39,399 nt of DNA from CAWKAO01 sp963847665 (GTDB taxonomy: Bacteria > Actinomycetota > Humimicrobiia > Humimicrobiales > Humimicrobiaceae), in NCBI GenBank assembly GCA_963847665.1, contig CAWKAO010000004.1, forward strand, positions 1 to 39,399, written 5' to 3'. Within the stretch, counting starts at the first letter, position 1; every line of letters begins with the position of its first letter. Position numbers and translations under genes: made by a program. Below the pieces are notes generated by a model that saw only the letters and a list, made by a program, of their open reading frames with translations, made no database searches and was not told where the DNA came from. This document shows, in pieces, positions 24,322-33,022 of this stretch.

Positions 24322-24801
24322 ATGGAAAAAGTTATTTTAGGCGCCGATGCATCCGGCTTTGACCTGAAAGAGGTTATTAGAGCGCATCTTGAAAAGAAGG
24401 GCTATGAAATAATTGATGTAGGTATGTATTCAGCAGATAAAGACATCCCTTATTATGAGGTCGCTGCAGATGCAGCATCAAAGATCCAGAGCGGTGAGGC
24501 AGATAGGGCTATAATTTTTTGCGGAACAGGTATGGGTGTCTCTATTGTAGCGAATAAATTCAAGGGTGTTTATGCAAGCGTTGTTGAATCAGAGTACACA
24601 GGTAAAATGGCCAAAGTGATAAACAATTCAAATGTCATAACTTTAGGCGGGAAGATTTTTTCTGACCATAAAGCCAAAATCACTGTGGATCTCTGGTTAG
24701 AGGCAGAGCATTGTAAAGGTTTCTGGGATCCATCTGCAGCAGATTTCTTAAAAGACTCTTTACTTGAAATCAAAAAAATTGAAGATAAGAATTTTAAATA
24801 A
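24322..24801 (+). CDS. rpiB: RpiB/LacAB-family sugar-phosphate isomerase
   Basis: RpiB-family enzymes interconvert aldose and ketose phosphates. Here VILGADASGFDLKEVI opens the Rossmann-like fold, FCGTGMGVSIVANK carries the conserved Cys and anion-hole Gly residues, and NNSNVITLGGK matches the NVL.LG segment. Between them the usual arginine-histidine motif (ARxHN) is replaced by YTGKMAKVINN, so the substrate may not be ribose-5-phosphate; relatives act on tetrose or hexose phosphates. GGAGGATC precedes the ATG. It lies just before the DeoR-headed operon and may serve the same sugar pathway. Confidence 0.85.
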   Translation: MEKVILGADASGFDLKEVIRAHLEKKGYEIIDVGMYSADKDIPYYEVAADAASKIQSGEADRAIIFCGTGMGVSIVANKFKGVYASVVESEYTGKMAKVINNSNVITLGGKIFSDHKAKITVDLWLEAEHCKGFWDPSAADFLKDSLLEIKKIEDKNFK

Positions 24802-24880
24802 CTAGTGGTCGCTTCGTCTTTTCTTTGATGCTGTAATATAATTTTTAGAAGCTGTCCTAAAAAATTGTTAAAATTTTTAC

Positions 24881-24949
24881 TTGACTGTAGTCCAAGCAGT
24901 GATATAATCTGTATCATATTATTATCATTTTTATATCACTGATATATCA
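24881..24949 (+). promoter_or_regulatory. Strong promoter and palindromes before the DeoR gene
   Basis: TTGACT (24881-24886), a 16-nt spacer and TATAAT (24903-24908) form a near-consensus promoter. Two overlapping palindromes lie between it and the ATG: ATATCACTGATAT (24933-24945) and TGATATATCA (24940-24949). They are candidate operator sites for autoregulation by the DeoR protein. The start codon lacks a clear ribosome site. Confidence 0.65.
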
Positions 24950-24951
24950 TC

Positions 24952-25728
24952 ATGATGATCCCTGAAGAAAGAAGAAACAATATCCTCACCAAGCTTACTG
25001 AAAATGGTCTTCTAAAAATAGACGAACTTGCAGAAGATCTTAAGGTATCAAGGATCACAGTCATAAGGGATATACAGATACTTAAAAATAACGGTCTTAT
25101 TGAGAAGATACACGGTGGGATAAAACTCAAGGAAACTGCAAACAATAATTTTGAATCCCGTTTCTTTGTAAGGATGCAGAATAATTATAGTAAAAAACTC
25201 GTGATAGCAAAAAAGGCTCTTGAGTTTTTAGAAGATAAAAATACTATTTTTCTTGACTCCTCTTCCACAGTTTTCGTATTTGCTGTAGAGATATTTAAAA
25301 ACCGGTTTGAAGATAAAAATATGATCACCAATTCCCCTGCGATTCTGGTAGAAGCTCTTAACCAACCACATGCCAATCTGATATCAACAGGAGGAGAATT
25401 AAAACAGGAATTCAATATTTTCGGTGGAAACTGGGTAAATGAATTTCTTGAAAATATAAATATCGATTGCGCTTTTTTGTCAGCGGCAGGCATTTCAAGC
25501 GAACTTAATATAACCACAAATAATAAAGACCTGGCAGTTACTCTCAGGAAGGTCTTTGACAAGGCTGGAGAAGTAAACCTGCTTGTCGACAGTACAAAAT
25601 TTTTTAAAGAAGGCATGCTCAATATTGCCCATGTAAATGAATGCAAACGAATTATAACTGATGATGGCGCGGCTGCTAAGATAAATTCAAATATCAGGAA
25701 AAATATCGGGATAGAAATAGTTTGTTGA
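24952..25728 (+). CDS. DeoR/GlpR-family sugar-responsive regulator
   Basis: The N-terminal winged helix is standard for the family: PEERRNNILTKL, LKIDELAEDLKVSRITVIRDIQIL, then NGLIEKIHGG. The C-terminal sensor domain resembles the RpiA/DeoR phosphosugar-binding fold, with TIFLDSSSTV, TNSPAI, STGGEL, AFLSAAGIS and LLVDSTKF. DeoR-type repressors usually sense a phosphorylated sugar of the pathway they control. It is 47 nt upstream of the flavoprotein gene and in the same direction, so it likely controls the downstream cluster up to about 36.4 kb. ATG 24952 and 24955 are both possible. Confidence 0.93.
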   Translation: MMIPEERRNNILTKLTENGLLKIDELAEDLKVSRITVIRDIQILKNNGLIEKIHGGIKLKETANNNFESRFFVRMQNNYSKKLVIAKKALEFLEDKNTIFLDSSSTVFVFAVEIFKNRFEDKNMITNSPAILVEALNQPHANLISTGGELKQEFNIFGGNWVNEFLENINIDCAFLSAAGISSELNITTNNKDLAVTLRKVFDKAGEVNLLVDSTKFFKEGMLNIAHVNECKRIITDDGAAAKINSNIRKNIGIEIVC

Positions 25729-25775
25729 CGAATATTACATTTTAACAACCTTGAAGCTTGAAAGAGGAGAAAAAA

Positions 25776-27493
25776 ATGGAAGTCCAAAAAATATCAACTG
25801 ATGTAGTTGTAATAGGTGGTGGAGGCGCTGCATGCAGGGCTGCAATTGAGATCGCCGAAAAAGGATTAAACTGTATCCTTGTCGACAAGGGAAGGCCTGG
25901 TACGGTCGGGTGCGACACCATGCGCGCTCTGGAGCATCCAGGCGCCTTTCGGTCCAAAGGGCCGTGATGAGAGGGATACGCCGGAACAGTTTTTTGCTGA
26001 CATGGTTAATGCCGGGCATTATATCGGTGACCAGAACATAGTCGAGGTAGTAGCTTTTAATGCCTGTGACAGGATACTTGATATGGAAAGGTACGGAGTA
26101 CATTTCAAGAAAGAGGATGATGGGCGGTTTTACCAGACTCCAATGCCTGGGCAGACTTACCCCAGGTCATGTTTCATGATCGAAAACGGCCAGCATATGT
26201 CCACAGTACTTGCAAAAGAAGTCTCAAGACACAGCAATATCAGGGTATTCAAGGATTTTTTTGCATATCAACTTCTGAAAAGCAATGACAGCGTAGTCGG
26301 GCTCGTCGGGATAGATATGATAAACGGAAAAATAGTTGCGATAAATGCAAAGTCGACCATAGTCGCAACTGGCGGATATACTTCACTCTGGGGTTTTTCG
26401 GATAATCCGCCGACACTTACAGGTGATGGCAATTCGATGGCATTCAGGGTCGGAGCTGACCTAGTGGACCTGGAATTCAACCAGTATTACGGAACGGATC
26501 TTGTATGGCCGCCAAGTGTAAAAGGTTCTGTTGTGCTTTATGAACTAATGATAAATGAGTTTGCTGATGGAGAGATAACAGATAAGGACGGCGTTCCTAT
26601 AATAAATAAACCCCTGCCGATAAGGGATGAAGCAATAAAGACGATTTTTAATGTAATCAAAGAAGGCAGGGGAACACCACATGGGGGAGTATACTTTGAT
26701 ACCACAAAATCTCCTAAAGGCGAAGAAGCTGTAAGGGAAGTATTTAAGACTATGACCCCTAAGCATTACCAGTTCCTGATCGATGCTGCCGGGTTGGACC
26801 TTGCAAAAACTACGGCTCGAGGTGGCTCCTGCTTCGCATTATCAGTGTGGCGGTATATTCATCGATGAAAAGGGCCAGACAACAGTGGACGGCCTTTATG
26901 CATGTGGAGAAGCAGCCGGGAATTTCCAGGGCGCAAACAGGTTGGCAGGAAGTGCACTTTGTGACACACAGACCACCGGAGCTGAAGCAGGAAAATATGC
27001 TTCAATGAATTCAAAAAATAAAAAACTTATCCCAATCGATGAAAAGGACCTGGATGAAGCAGTAGATATGGTCCGAATGATAACTTCGTCCAAATCAAAA
27101 AAAGTCAAACCGATTGCCATGAAAACGGAAATCCTTGAGACTATGGATAAATATATTGCTCCATTCAGGGATGAAAAGGGGATGAAAGAAGGACTCTCTA
27201 TAATTGAAAACCTCAAGGATCAGATCGGTAATCTGCATGCACCTGATATAAACAAATATAACCTTGAGATCAGCGAGGCTATCGAGGCAAGGTTAATGAT
27301 CGATGCAGCTGAGTTTACTTTTGGTTCGGCCCTCTTCAGGACTGAATCGAGGGGACATCACAACAGGACGGATTACCCTGAGGAGGATAATAAGAACTGG
27401 AGATGCCATACCATAGTCAAGAATAAAAATGGGAGGCCACAGTACAGTAAGAAGGATGTTATCTATACCAGGATGAAGCCACAGGATCAGTAG
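25776..27493 (+). pseudogene. SdhA/FrdA-like FAD flavoprotein, broken by two single-base shifts
   Basis: In three overlapping frames this is one protein of about 570 aa. It has an FAD-binding start (VVVIGGGGAACRAAIEIAEKG), the MRALEHPGAF region, QTYPRSCFMIENGQHMS, TIVATGGYTSLWG, GLYACGEAAGNFQGANRLAGS and the helical end TESRGHHNRTDYPEEDNKNW. The shifts are an extra C near 25947 (GAF then GPKGRDERD) and one extra A in the run at 26805-26809 (LDLAK then LRLEVAPASHY). All motifs survive and the neighbours are intact, so sequencing error or very recent mutation is likely. With the 2Fe-2S gene downstream it forms a two-subunit oxidoreductase. Confidence 0.85.
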
Positions 27494-27537
27494 GAAATCA
27501 GATTATTATAATATTTATTATTTAAGGAGTTGCCAAA

Positions 27538-27867
27538 ATGGCTAATGAAAAAATAAATGCTAAAATCTTAAGGTTTGATCCCGATAAAGATGAAAAATCA
27601 TATTTTCAGGATTATATTATTGAAGTCGACAGGCCGGTGACAATACACGAGCTTTTAACGATGATAAGAAAGGACCAGGATGCGACTTTGGCTTTCAGGA
27701 CCTACAAGTGCTATAAGGGCATGTGCCAGACCTGTATCGTCAAACTGGATGGCAAGACAGTAAAAAGTTGCTCGACCAGGGTAGAACCGAACTCTGAGAT
27801 CACCCTTGAACCCGCTGGTGGTGGAGAGGTCATAAGGGACCTGGTAGTCGATTTCAAAGCTATGTAG
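27538..27867 (+). CDS. 2Fe-2S subunit of an SdhB/FrdB-like oxidoreductase
   Basis: The 109-aa protein is the N-terminal ferredoxin half of an SdhB-type iron-sulfur subunit. Its 2Fe-2S ligands are C58, C63, C66 and C78 in CYKGMCQTC and KSC. The usual C-terminal domain with 4Fe-4S and 3Fe-4S clusters is absent, so it transfers electrons to or from the flavoprotein alone. AAGGAG precedes the ATG. It lies 44 nt after the flavoprotein gene. No membrane anchor gene is adjacent, so the complex is likely soluble. Confidence 0.88.
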   Translation: MANEKINAKILRFDPDKDEKSYFQDYIIEVDRPVTIHELLTMIRKDQDATLAFRTYKCYKGMCQTCIVKLDGKTVKSCSTRVEPNSEITLEPAGGGEVIRDLVVDFKAM

Positions 27868-27923
27868 AGGTCTGGAAATCAGATTTATTATTCGATTATA
27901 AAATAAAATAGTACGGAGGAAAA

Positions 27924-28760
27924 ATGAAAGGTAAACCGATCATATGGCAGGAAATAACCTGGCCCGAGATTAAAAAAGTCGCAGATGAAGTAGGTATTGC
28001 AATACTTCCGATAGGAGCAACAGAACAGCATGGTTTTCATTGCCCTGCTGGAGTTGATTTTTATAATGCATATGAGATATCAAAAAGAGTGTCAGCCCTG
28101 ACCGGAGCTATTGTGGCACCGCCTATGCCCTATGGCAGCCATCCATATTTTCATTATGGATTTGTTGGGACCCTTCCTATCAGAGCTACAACCCAGATAG
28201 AATTTGTCAGGGATATTATAAAAGGGCTTGTAAATTCAGGTTTCAGGAAAGTAATAATAATGCAGGCTCATGGCCAGTGGTGGACCCTGCATACTGCTAT
28301 CCAGGAAATCGCCCTGGATGTAGACTGTTTTATGGCAGTTGCGACCTGGTGGGAACTTGCCTGTGAGAAAATAAAGGAGGTATGCACGACTCCTTTCAAG
28401 CATGCAGATGAAGTGGAGACTTCAGTAAGCCTTGCCCTTTACCCGGAACTCTGTGACATGTCAAAAGCCAAAGAAGATTACAGCCTTAAGGCTTACATTG
28501 ATAAGAAGTTTGTAAGACCTGCCGTTCATGCAGAACTTATAAATGCCTTTCCAATAGAAGCTATTACTTTTGTGCCCCAGGAAACAACAATGGAGACCGG
28601 AGCCCCTGGAGACCCAAGGCTTGCAACTGCTGAAAAGGGTGAGGCAATAGTATCGACTGCGGTCAAAGTCGTAGCTGACCTTATAGAGTATTTAAAAAAG
28701 AATTATAAGCCTGACCAGTGGCCCAAGGTAAAACCTGATCTTAAAGCTGATATGTATTGA
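27924..28760 (+). CDS. Creatininase-family amidohydrolase
   Basis: Creatininase-fold metal enzymes open cyclic amides or cleave formamides, with two metals bound in the active site. The 278-aa product has ILPIGATEQHGFHCPAGVDF (Glu, His and Asp ligands), MPYGSHPYFHYGF, VIIMQAHGQWW (HG motif) and HADEVETS (Glu). These match family ligands, but true creatininase cannot be told from relatives. GGAGG precedes the ATG. It lies between the redox pair and the FGGY kinase, so its substrate may be an amide or lactam of the sugar-like compound handled by the cluster. Confidence 0.85.
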   Translation: MKGKPIIWQEITWPEIKKVADEVGIAILPIGATEQHGFHCPAGVDFYNAYEISKRVSALTGAIVAPPMPYGSHPYFHYGFVGTLPIRATTQIEFVRDIIKGLVNSGFRKVIIMQAHGQWWTLHTAIQEIALDVDCFMAVATWWELACEKIKEVCTTPFKHADEVETSVSLALYPELCDMSKAKEDYSLKAYIDKKFVRPAVHAELINAFPIEAITFVPQETTMETGAPGDPRLATAEKGEAIVSTAVKVVADLIEYLKKNYKPDQWPKVKPDLKADMY

Positions 28761-28783
28761 TAATCCAGCAAGGGAGTATTTTT

Positions 28784-30340
28784 TTGTCTGATGAGTTTGT
28801 AATGGGGATAGATATAGGATCTGGTGCATGTAAGGTCACCATTCTACAAATAGATTGCTGGACCGGCACAGATAATAGTAAAAAACCTCATGTTTTTACA
28901 TGTTCACAGGAATATAAGACCATTTATCCCAGGCCTGGATGGGCTGAACAGGATAGCGGTGTCTGGCTTGACAGCCTTTCAGGGCTTATAAAGCGAGTTC
29001 TTACAGAAAATGGTCTTGATAATAGCCAGGTCAAAGCCGTTGCTCTAAGCGGTGTTACCCATAGTCCTGTTCTTCTGGACAAAGAATTAAATGTTTTAGG
29101 AAATGTCATCCATATTACAGACAGCAGAAGTACAGAGCAGACAAGCGTGCTGAGAAAATTTAATGATCTCTTTCTAAAAATAAATTTTAATCCGGTAAGC
29201 CCCCTGTGGACTATTTCCATGCTCAAATGGATACAGGAAAATGAACCTGACCGGTATAGTCGGATCTTTAAAATGATCTTTCCAAAGGATTATATAAGGT
29301 TGAAGTTTACAGGGGAGGTAGCAACTGATGAGATCGATGCCCAGGGGACACTTTTTTATGATACCCTTGGAAAAAAATGGAGCAGCGAGCTGACAGATAT
29401 CATAGGACTTGATGTAAATATCCTTCCAGATATTTTTTCGCCGCTTGAAATAAGCGGGAAGATAACAAAAGAGGGAGCAAGCTGGTCACATCTTAAAGAA
29501 GGGACACCGGTGATCACAGGTACCACAGATACACTTCTAGAAATATTCGCAGCAGGCAATCTGGGAAAAGGTGACTGTACTGTAAAGCTTGCGACTTTTG
29601 GACGTATATGCGTCCTTTCAGAAAGACCCGCGCCTCTTGAGGGAGTCATCAATTATACATATATAATCCCCGGATTGTGGTACCCGGGAACCGGGACCAA
29701 ATCCTGTGCATCTTCCTACCGCTGGCTGAGGGATGAGTTCTATAAGGATTATATATCTTCGGGACAATCCAGGACTGCATCAGTTTTTAAAAAGATGGAC
29801 CAGGAGGCTGCAAAGATAGCTTCAGGCAGTAACGGGCTTCTCTTCCATCCTTATATGCTGGGGGAAGGTTCACCCTATAATGATGCAATGCTGAGGGGGG
29901 ATTTTCTTGGGCTTACGCTTCACCATAAGCGAGCCCATCTTGCAAGAGCGGTACTGGAGGGGACTTCATTTTCACTAAGGGACAGCCTGGAATTTCTTGA
30001 AGCTCAGGGGATAAAACCTTCAGGGGATTTAAAATTCATTGGTGGAGGAAGCAAAAGCAGCCTGTGGACACGCATTCTTGCTGATGTCCTCGGAAATGAT
30101 GGACTTATCCCATCCAATACGGATGCTTCCTATGGTGCTGCCATGCTTTCAGCAGTTGCCATAAACGTATATTCTTCGATTGAGGACGCTGTCAAAAAAA
30201 ATATAGAGTTTAAAGAAAAAATAATAAATAGGGCCGATGAAAATAAAAAATACTCCAGTATCTTTAAACTGTATAAGCAGTCAAAAGAATTATTGACAGA
30301 GCTGAATTATAAGCTTTCAGAGATAGATCTAAAGGATTAA
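28784..30340 (+). CDS. FGGY-family carbohydrate kinase (xylulokinase-like)
   Basis: FGGY kinases phosphorylate sugars or polyols. The ATPase fold starts with MGIDIGSGACKVTILQ (phosphate loop), followed by SGVTHSPVLLD, the TGTTDTLLE phosphate-binding strand, and GGGSKSSLWTRILADVLG (adenosine loop). The closest pattern is XylB-like. The start is TTG 28784 with AGGGAG 7 nt upstream, giving 518 aa; a longer TTG-initiated frame from 28757 would overlap the previous gene and lacks a ribosome site. Position in the DeoR-led cluster supports a phosphosugar product that may be the regulator's ligand. Substrate unknown. Confidence 0.9.
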   Translation: MSDEFVMGIDIGSGACKVTILQIDCWTGTDNSKKPHVFTCSQEYKTIYPRPGWAEQDSGVWLDSLSGLIKRVLTENGLDNSQVKAVALSGVTHSPVLLDKELNVLGNVIHITDSRSTEQTSVLRKFNDLFLKINFNPVSPLWTISMLKWIQENEPDRYSRIFKMIFPKDYIRLKFTGEVATDEIDAQGTLFYDTLGKKWSSELTDIIGLDVNILPDIFSPLEISGKITKEGASWSHLKEGTPVITGTTDTLLEIFAAGNLGKGDCTVKLATFGRICVLSERPAPLEGVINYTYIIPGLWYPGTGTKSCASSYRWLRDEFYKDYISSGQSRTASVFKKMDQEAAKIASGSNGLLFHPYMLGEGSPYNDAMLRGDFLGLTLHHKRAHLARAVLEGTSFSLRDSLEFLEAQGIKPSGDLKFIGGGSKSSLWTRILADVLGNDGLIPSNTDASYGAAMLSAVAINVYSSIEDAVKKNIEFKEKIINRADENKKYSSIFKLYKQSKELLTELNYKLSEIDLKD

Positions 30341-30408
30341 GAAAGCAATAAAAGGATGTTCTGCAGGAACAACAGTAAAAAAATTAAAAAATTCAGAAGG
30401 GAAAAATA

Positions 30409-31848
30409 ATGCAATACGATAAGGATTCATATCTTTTTTATATGATAATGCACGAATTAAAAGATATTGTGGGAGACGAGAACGTCTCTGTTTCAAGGTC
30501 CGACAAAGTTGCCTATTCTGTGGACTATTACTGGATATCAGAACTATGGCACGACAGGGGAGCAAAGAGTATAGAACCGGACTTTATTGTATTTCCAAAA
30601 AATCCCGGTGAAATATCAAGGATCATGGTGCTTGCAAATGAGTATAAGATACCTGTAACTGTCTGGGGCGGTGGCGGCGGTTCACAGGGGGGTGCGCTTC
30701 CTGTCTGTAATGGAATAGTAATAGACATGAAAAGGATGAATAAAGTAATAGATATCGATTTTGAAAGTATGGCCGTCGAAGTCGAGACAGGGATGATAGT
30801 CCAGCACCTTGAATGGGAGCTGGAAAAACATGGTGTTTCAACCATGCATTTTCCTGCATCGATCTATTGTTCCACTGTGGGGGGCTTTATTGCCCATAGG
30901 GGAACAGGAGTGCTTTCTACAAAATACGGCAAAATGGAAGATATGGTAATCTCAATGGAGGTCGTCCTCCCAAGTGGGGAGATCATTCATACGCTTTCCG
31001 TCCCGAAAACAGCCAGTGGAGTTGACATGAACTGGTTTTTTATTGGATCTGAGGGAACCCTCGGTATCATAACAAAAGTAAAACTTATCATACATAAACT
31101 TCCCGAAGTGCGTAAGTTCCAGGCTTTTTTATTCAAAGACCTGACAAGCGGCCTTGAAACAGGTAGGAGGCTCATGCATGAAGGATTAGATCCCTGTGTA
31201 ATAAGGCTCTATGATGAGGCGGAGACCAAGAGCCTCATTAAAAGGGTCCTGGGCATAGACCGGGAAGGTGTCTATCTGGTTTATGCTTTTGATGGTAAAG
31301 AAAAGATCGTCGACCTGCAACATGGATACGCCAAAAAAATAGCTAAAGATATGAATGGTGAGGACCTTGGGACAGAAACCGGGGAAGAATGGTGGCTGCA
31401 CAGATATAAATTCTTCTTTCCCCCTTATGTTTTCTCTCTTCCACAGGCGTTTGGGACATGTGACACTGTAGCGACTTACAGGGATATTGAAAAAATATAT
31501 AGCGATATGAAAATAACTGTCGAGAGTAATTACCCGCAGGCAAGGTTTATAGGGCATTTTTCTCACTGGTTTATGTGGGGTTGTATGCTTTATGCAAGAT
31601 TTATAATCGACAATCCTCCACAGGATCCCGGAGAGGCCCTCCATCTCTATAATAAAATATGGGACGATGTTTTAAGGTCCGCCCTTGCTAATAACGGAGT
31701 CTTAAACGAGCATCATGGCATCGGAATAAAAATAGGAAGATTGATGAAGGAGCAGTATAAAAATTCTTTTGAGATCTTAAAAGGCCTGAAGAAACAGCTT
31801 GATCCCAACAACATTATGAATCCCGGCAAGATGGGCCTTGGATTTTAA
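30409..31848 (+). CDS. FAD-linked oxidase, GlcD/VAO type
   Basis: This is an oxidoreductase of the vanillyl-alcohol-oxidase/PCMH fold. The N-terminal FAD-binding domain shows PVTVWGGGGGSQGGALP, NGIVIDMKRMNKV and TVGGFIAHRGTGVLSTKYG, and then GSEGTLGIITKVKL. The C-terminal FAD_oxidase domain ends HHGIGIKIGRL and LDPNNIMNPGKMG, as in glycolate oxidase GlcD, D-lactate dehydrogenase and alkyl-DHAP synthase. A GlcF-like Fe-S protein follows, pointing to oxidation of a 2-hydroxy acid or similar alcohol. The start follows AGAAGGG. It is 479 aa, typical length. Confidence 0.9.
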   Translation: MQYDKDSYLFYMIMHELKDIVGDENVSVSRSDKVAYSVDYYWISELWHDRGAKSIEPDFIVFPKNPGEISRIMVLANEYKIPVTVWGGGGGSQGGALPVCNGIVIDMKRMNKVIDIDFESMAVEVETGMIVQHLEWELEKHGVSTMHFPASIYCSTVGGFIAHRGTGVLSTKYGKMEDMVISMEVVLPSGEIIHTLSVPKTASGVDMNWFFIGSEGTLGIITKVKLIIHKLPEVRKFQAFLFKDLTSGLETGRRLMHEGLDPCVIRLYDEAETKSLIKRVLGIDREGVYLVYAFDGKEKIVDLQHGYAKKIAKDMNGEDLGTETGEEWWLHRYKFFFPPYVFSLPQAFGTCDTVATYRDIEKIYSDMKITVESNYPQARFIGHFSHWFMWGCMLYARFIIDNPPQDPGEALHLYNKIWDDVLRSALANNGVLNEHHGIGIKIGRLMKEQYKNSFEILKGLKKQLDPNNIMNPGKMGLGF

Positions 31849-31883
31849 CTATTTTATAAAAGATCTTAATCATAGAGGTACAA

Positions 31884-32987
31884 ATGGAATTAGAAAAAAA
31901 TTATCAGATCTTAAAAGCATGCAGATTCTGTCCGATGTGTAAACACCTATGCTCATCAGGAAACCTTACAATGCACGAGAGTGATTTTCCCAGGGGGCGG
32001 GGCCTGATCATGTACAGTATTTACAGGGGTGAGCAGGCAAATGAAGATTATATAAATTCTCTTTACAACTGTTTTATGTGCGGCTGTTGCCTTGCCGGCT
32101 GCGAAGGCAATTTTGATCTTCCGGAGCTCATCAAGTCTGCCAGGATAGACATAGTCAACCAGGGTATTGAGCCTTCTGCAGTTAAGGAGATAAAAGAAAA
32201 CCTGGCCGTAAAAGGTAATGTTTATGGTATTGATCCCGGCAGTTCTTTTACTTCTAAAAATAAAGAATATCAAAATAAAGATGCAGATATCCTATATATT
32301 GCAGGAGCAAGTGTAAATTTTAATCATTTTGAGATAGCAGAAGCTACTATAAGTTTTTTTGAAAAGGCAAAAAAAAGTTTTACGACTATCCCGGATGAAC
32401 CTGATTGCGGGAAGGTATTATCTTTATTAGGGTATAAGACTGAAGCTGAAGCTGCTGCAAAAAGATTTCATGAAGAAGCCTCTGCCCTGAAAGTGAAAAA
32501 AATAGTTTCTTCTGATCCAATGGTCATCGATTGCCTGTTAAATGACTTTCCGCAATTTGGTATTGTTTTTAATACTGCTGTAGAGATAATGCATTTTTCT
32601 GAATTTGCAGAGCAGGTCATTAAAGATTCCGCAAAAGCCTTAAAAAAATCCGGCAAAAGGATAACTATTGCTGACTCTGAATTCCTTTGCAAAAAAAATA
32701 ACAGGTGTGACAGCGCAAGAAATATTATTAAACAAATTGCCGGTGACAATTTTATAGAACTTTTCAGGAACAGGACCGAAGCATATGCTACTGGTGAAGC
32801 AGCCTTTTACCAGAACGGTGAGATTTTTAAAGATGGAAAAGCACTTGGCGAAAAGATATGTGCTGATGCATCAATGCTTGGCATCGAGACGATAGTAACA
32901 TTATCTGGAACCGCAAAGGAAAATATTATTTCTGCCTGCAAAAACAATTTTGAGGTATTAGACATAGCGGAGTTTCTTTTTGTTTAA
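31884..32987 (+). CDS. GlcF-like 4Fe-4S protein partner of the FAD oxidase
   Basis: The N-terminal region has two cysteine clusters, CRFCPMCKHLC and CFMCGCCLAGCEG, compatible with two 4Fe-4S sites. The remaining 270 residues resemble the heterodisulfide-reductase-type domain (LYIAGASVNF, PDCGKVLSLLGY, FLCKKNNRC) but lack complete CCG motifs. GlcF proteins accept electrons from GlcD-type oxidases. It starts 35 nt after the oxidase gene. Its C-terminal half is divergent, and it could equally be a general electron-transfer protein. Confidence 0.8.
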   Translation: MELEKNYQILKACRFCPMCKHLCSSGNLTMHESDFPRGRGLIMYSIYRGEQANEDYINSLYNCFMCGCCLAGCEGNFDLPELIKSARIDIVNQGIEPSAVKEIKENLAVKGNVYGIDPGSSFTSKNKEYQNKDADILYIAGASVNFNHFEIAEATISFFEKAKKSFTTIPDEPDCGKVLSLLGYKTEAEAAAKRFHEEASALKVKKIVSSDPMVIDCLLNDFPQFGIVFNTAVEIMHFSEFAEQVIKDSAKALKKSGKRITIADSEFLCKKNNRCDSARNIIKQIAGDNFIELFRNRTEAYATGEAAFYQNGEIFKDGKALGEKICADASMLGIETIVTLSGTAKENIISACKNNFEVLDIAEFLFV

Positions 32988-33022
32988 AAATCCTTATTAT
33001 TCGATCTTTCCAAGGAGGAAAA

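Noticed and set aside
25185..25787. 200-codon minus-strand frame opposite the DeoR gene
   Set aside because: The sense gene is clearly real. The antisense protein is rich in Ser/Phe, as expected for a shadow of an AT-rich coding region.
25900..26900. Programmed ribosomal frameshifting in the flavoprotein gene
   Set aside because: Neither shift point shows a usual slippery heptamer with a downstream structure, and flavoproteins of this family are not known to use it. An indel or sequencing error is simpler.
31186..31644. 152-codon minus-strand frame opposite the FAD oxidase gene
   Set aside because: It is antisense to a conserved domain. Its translation has no family pattern and no ribosome site.
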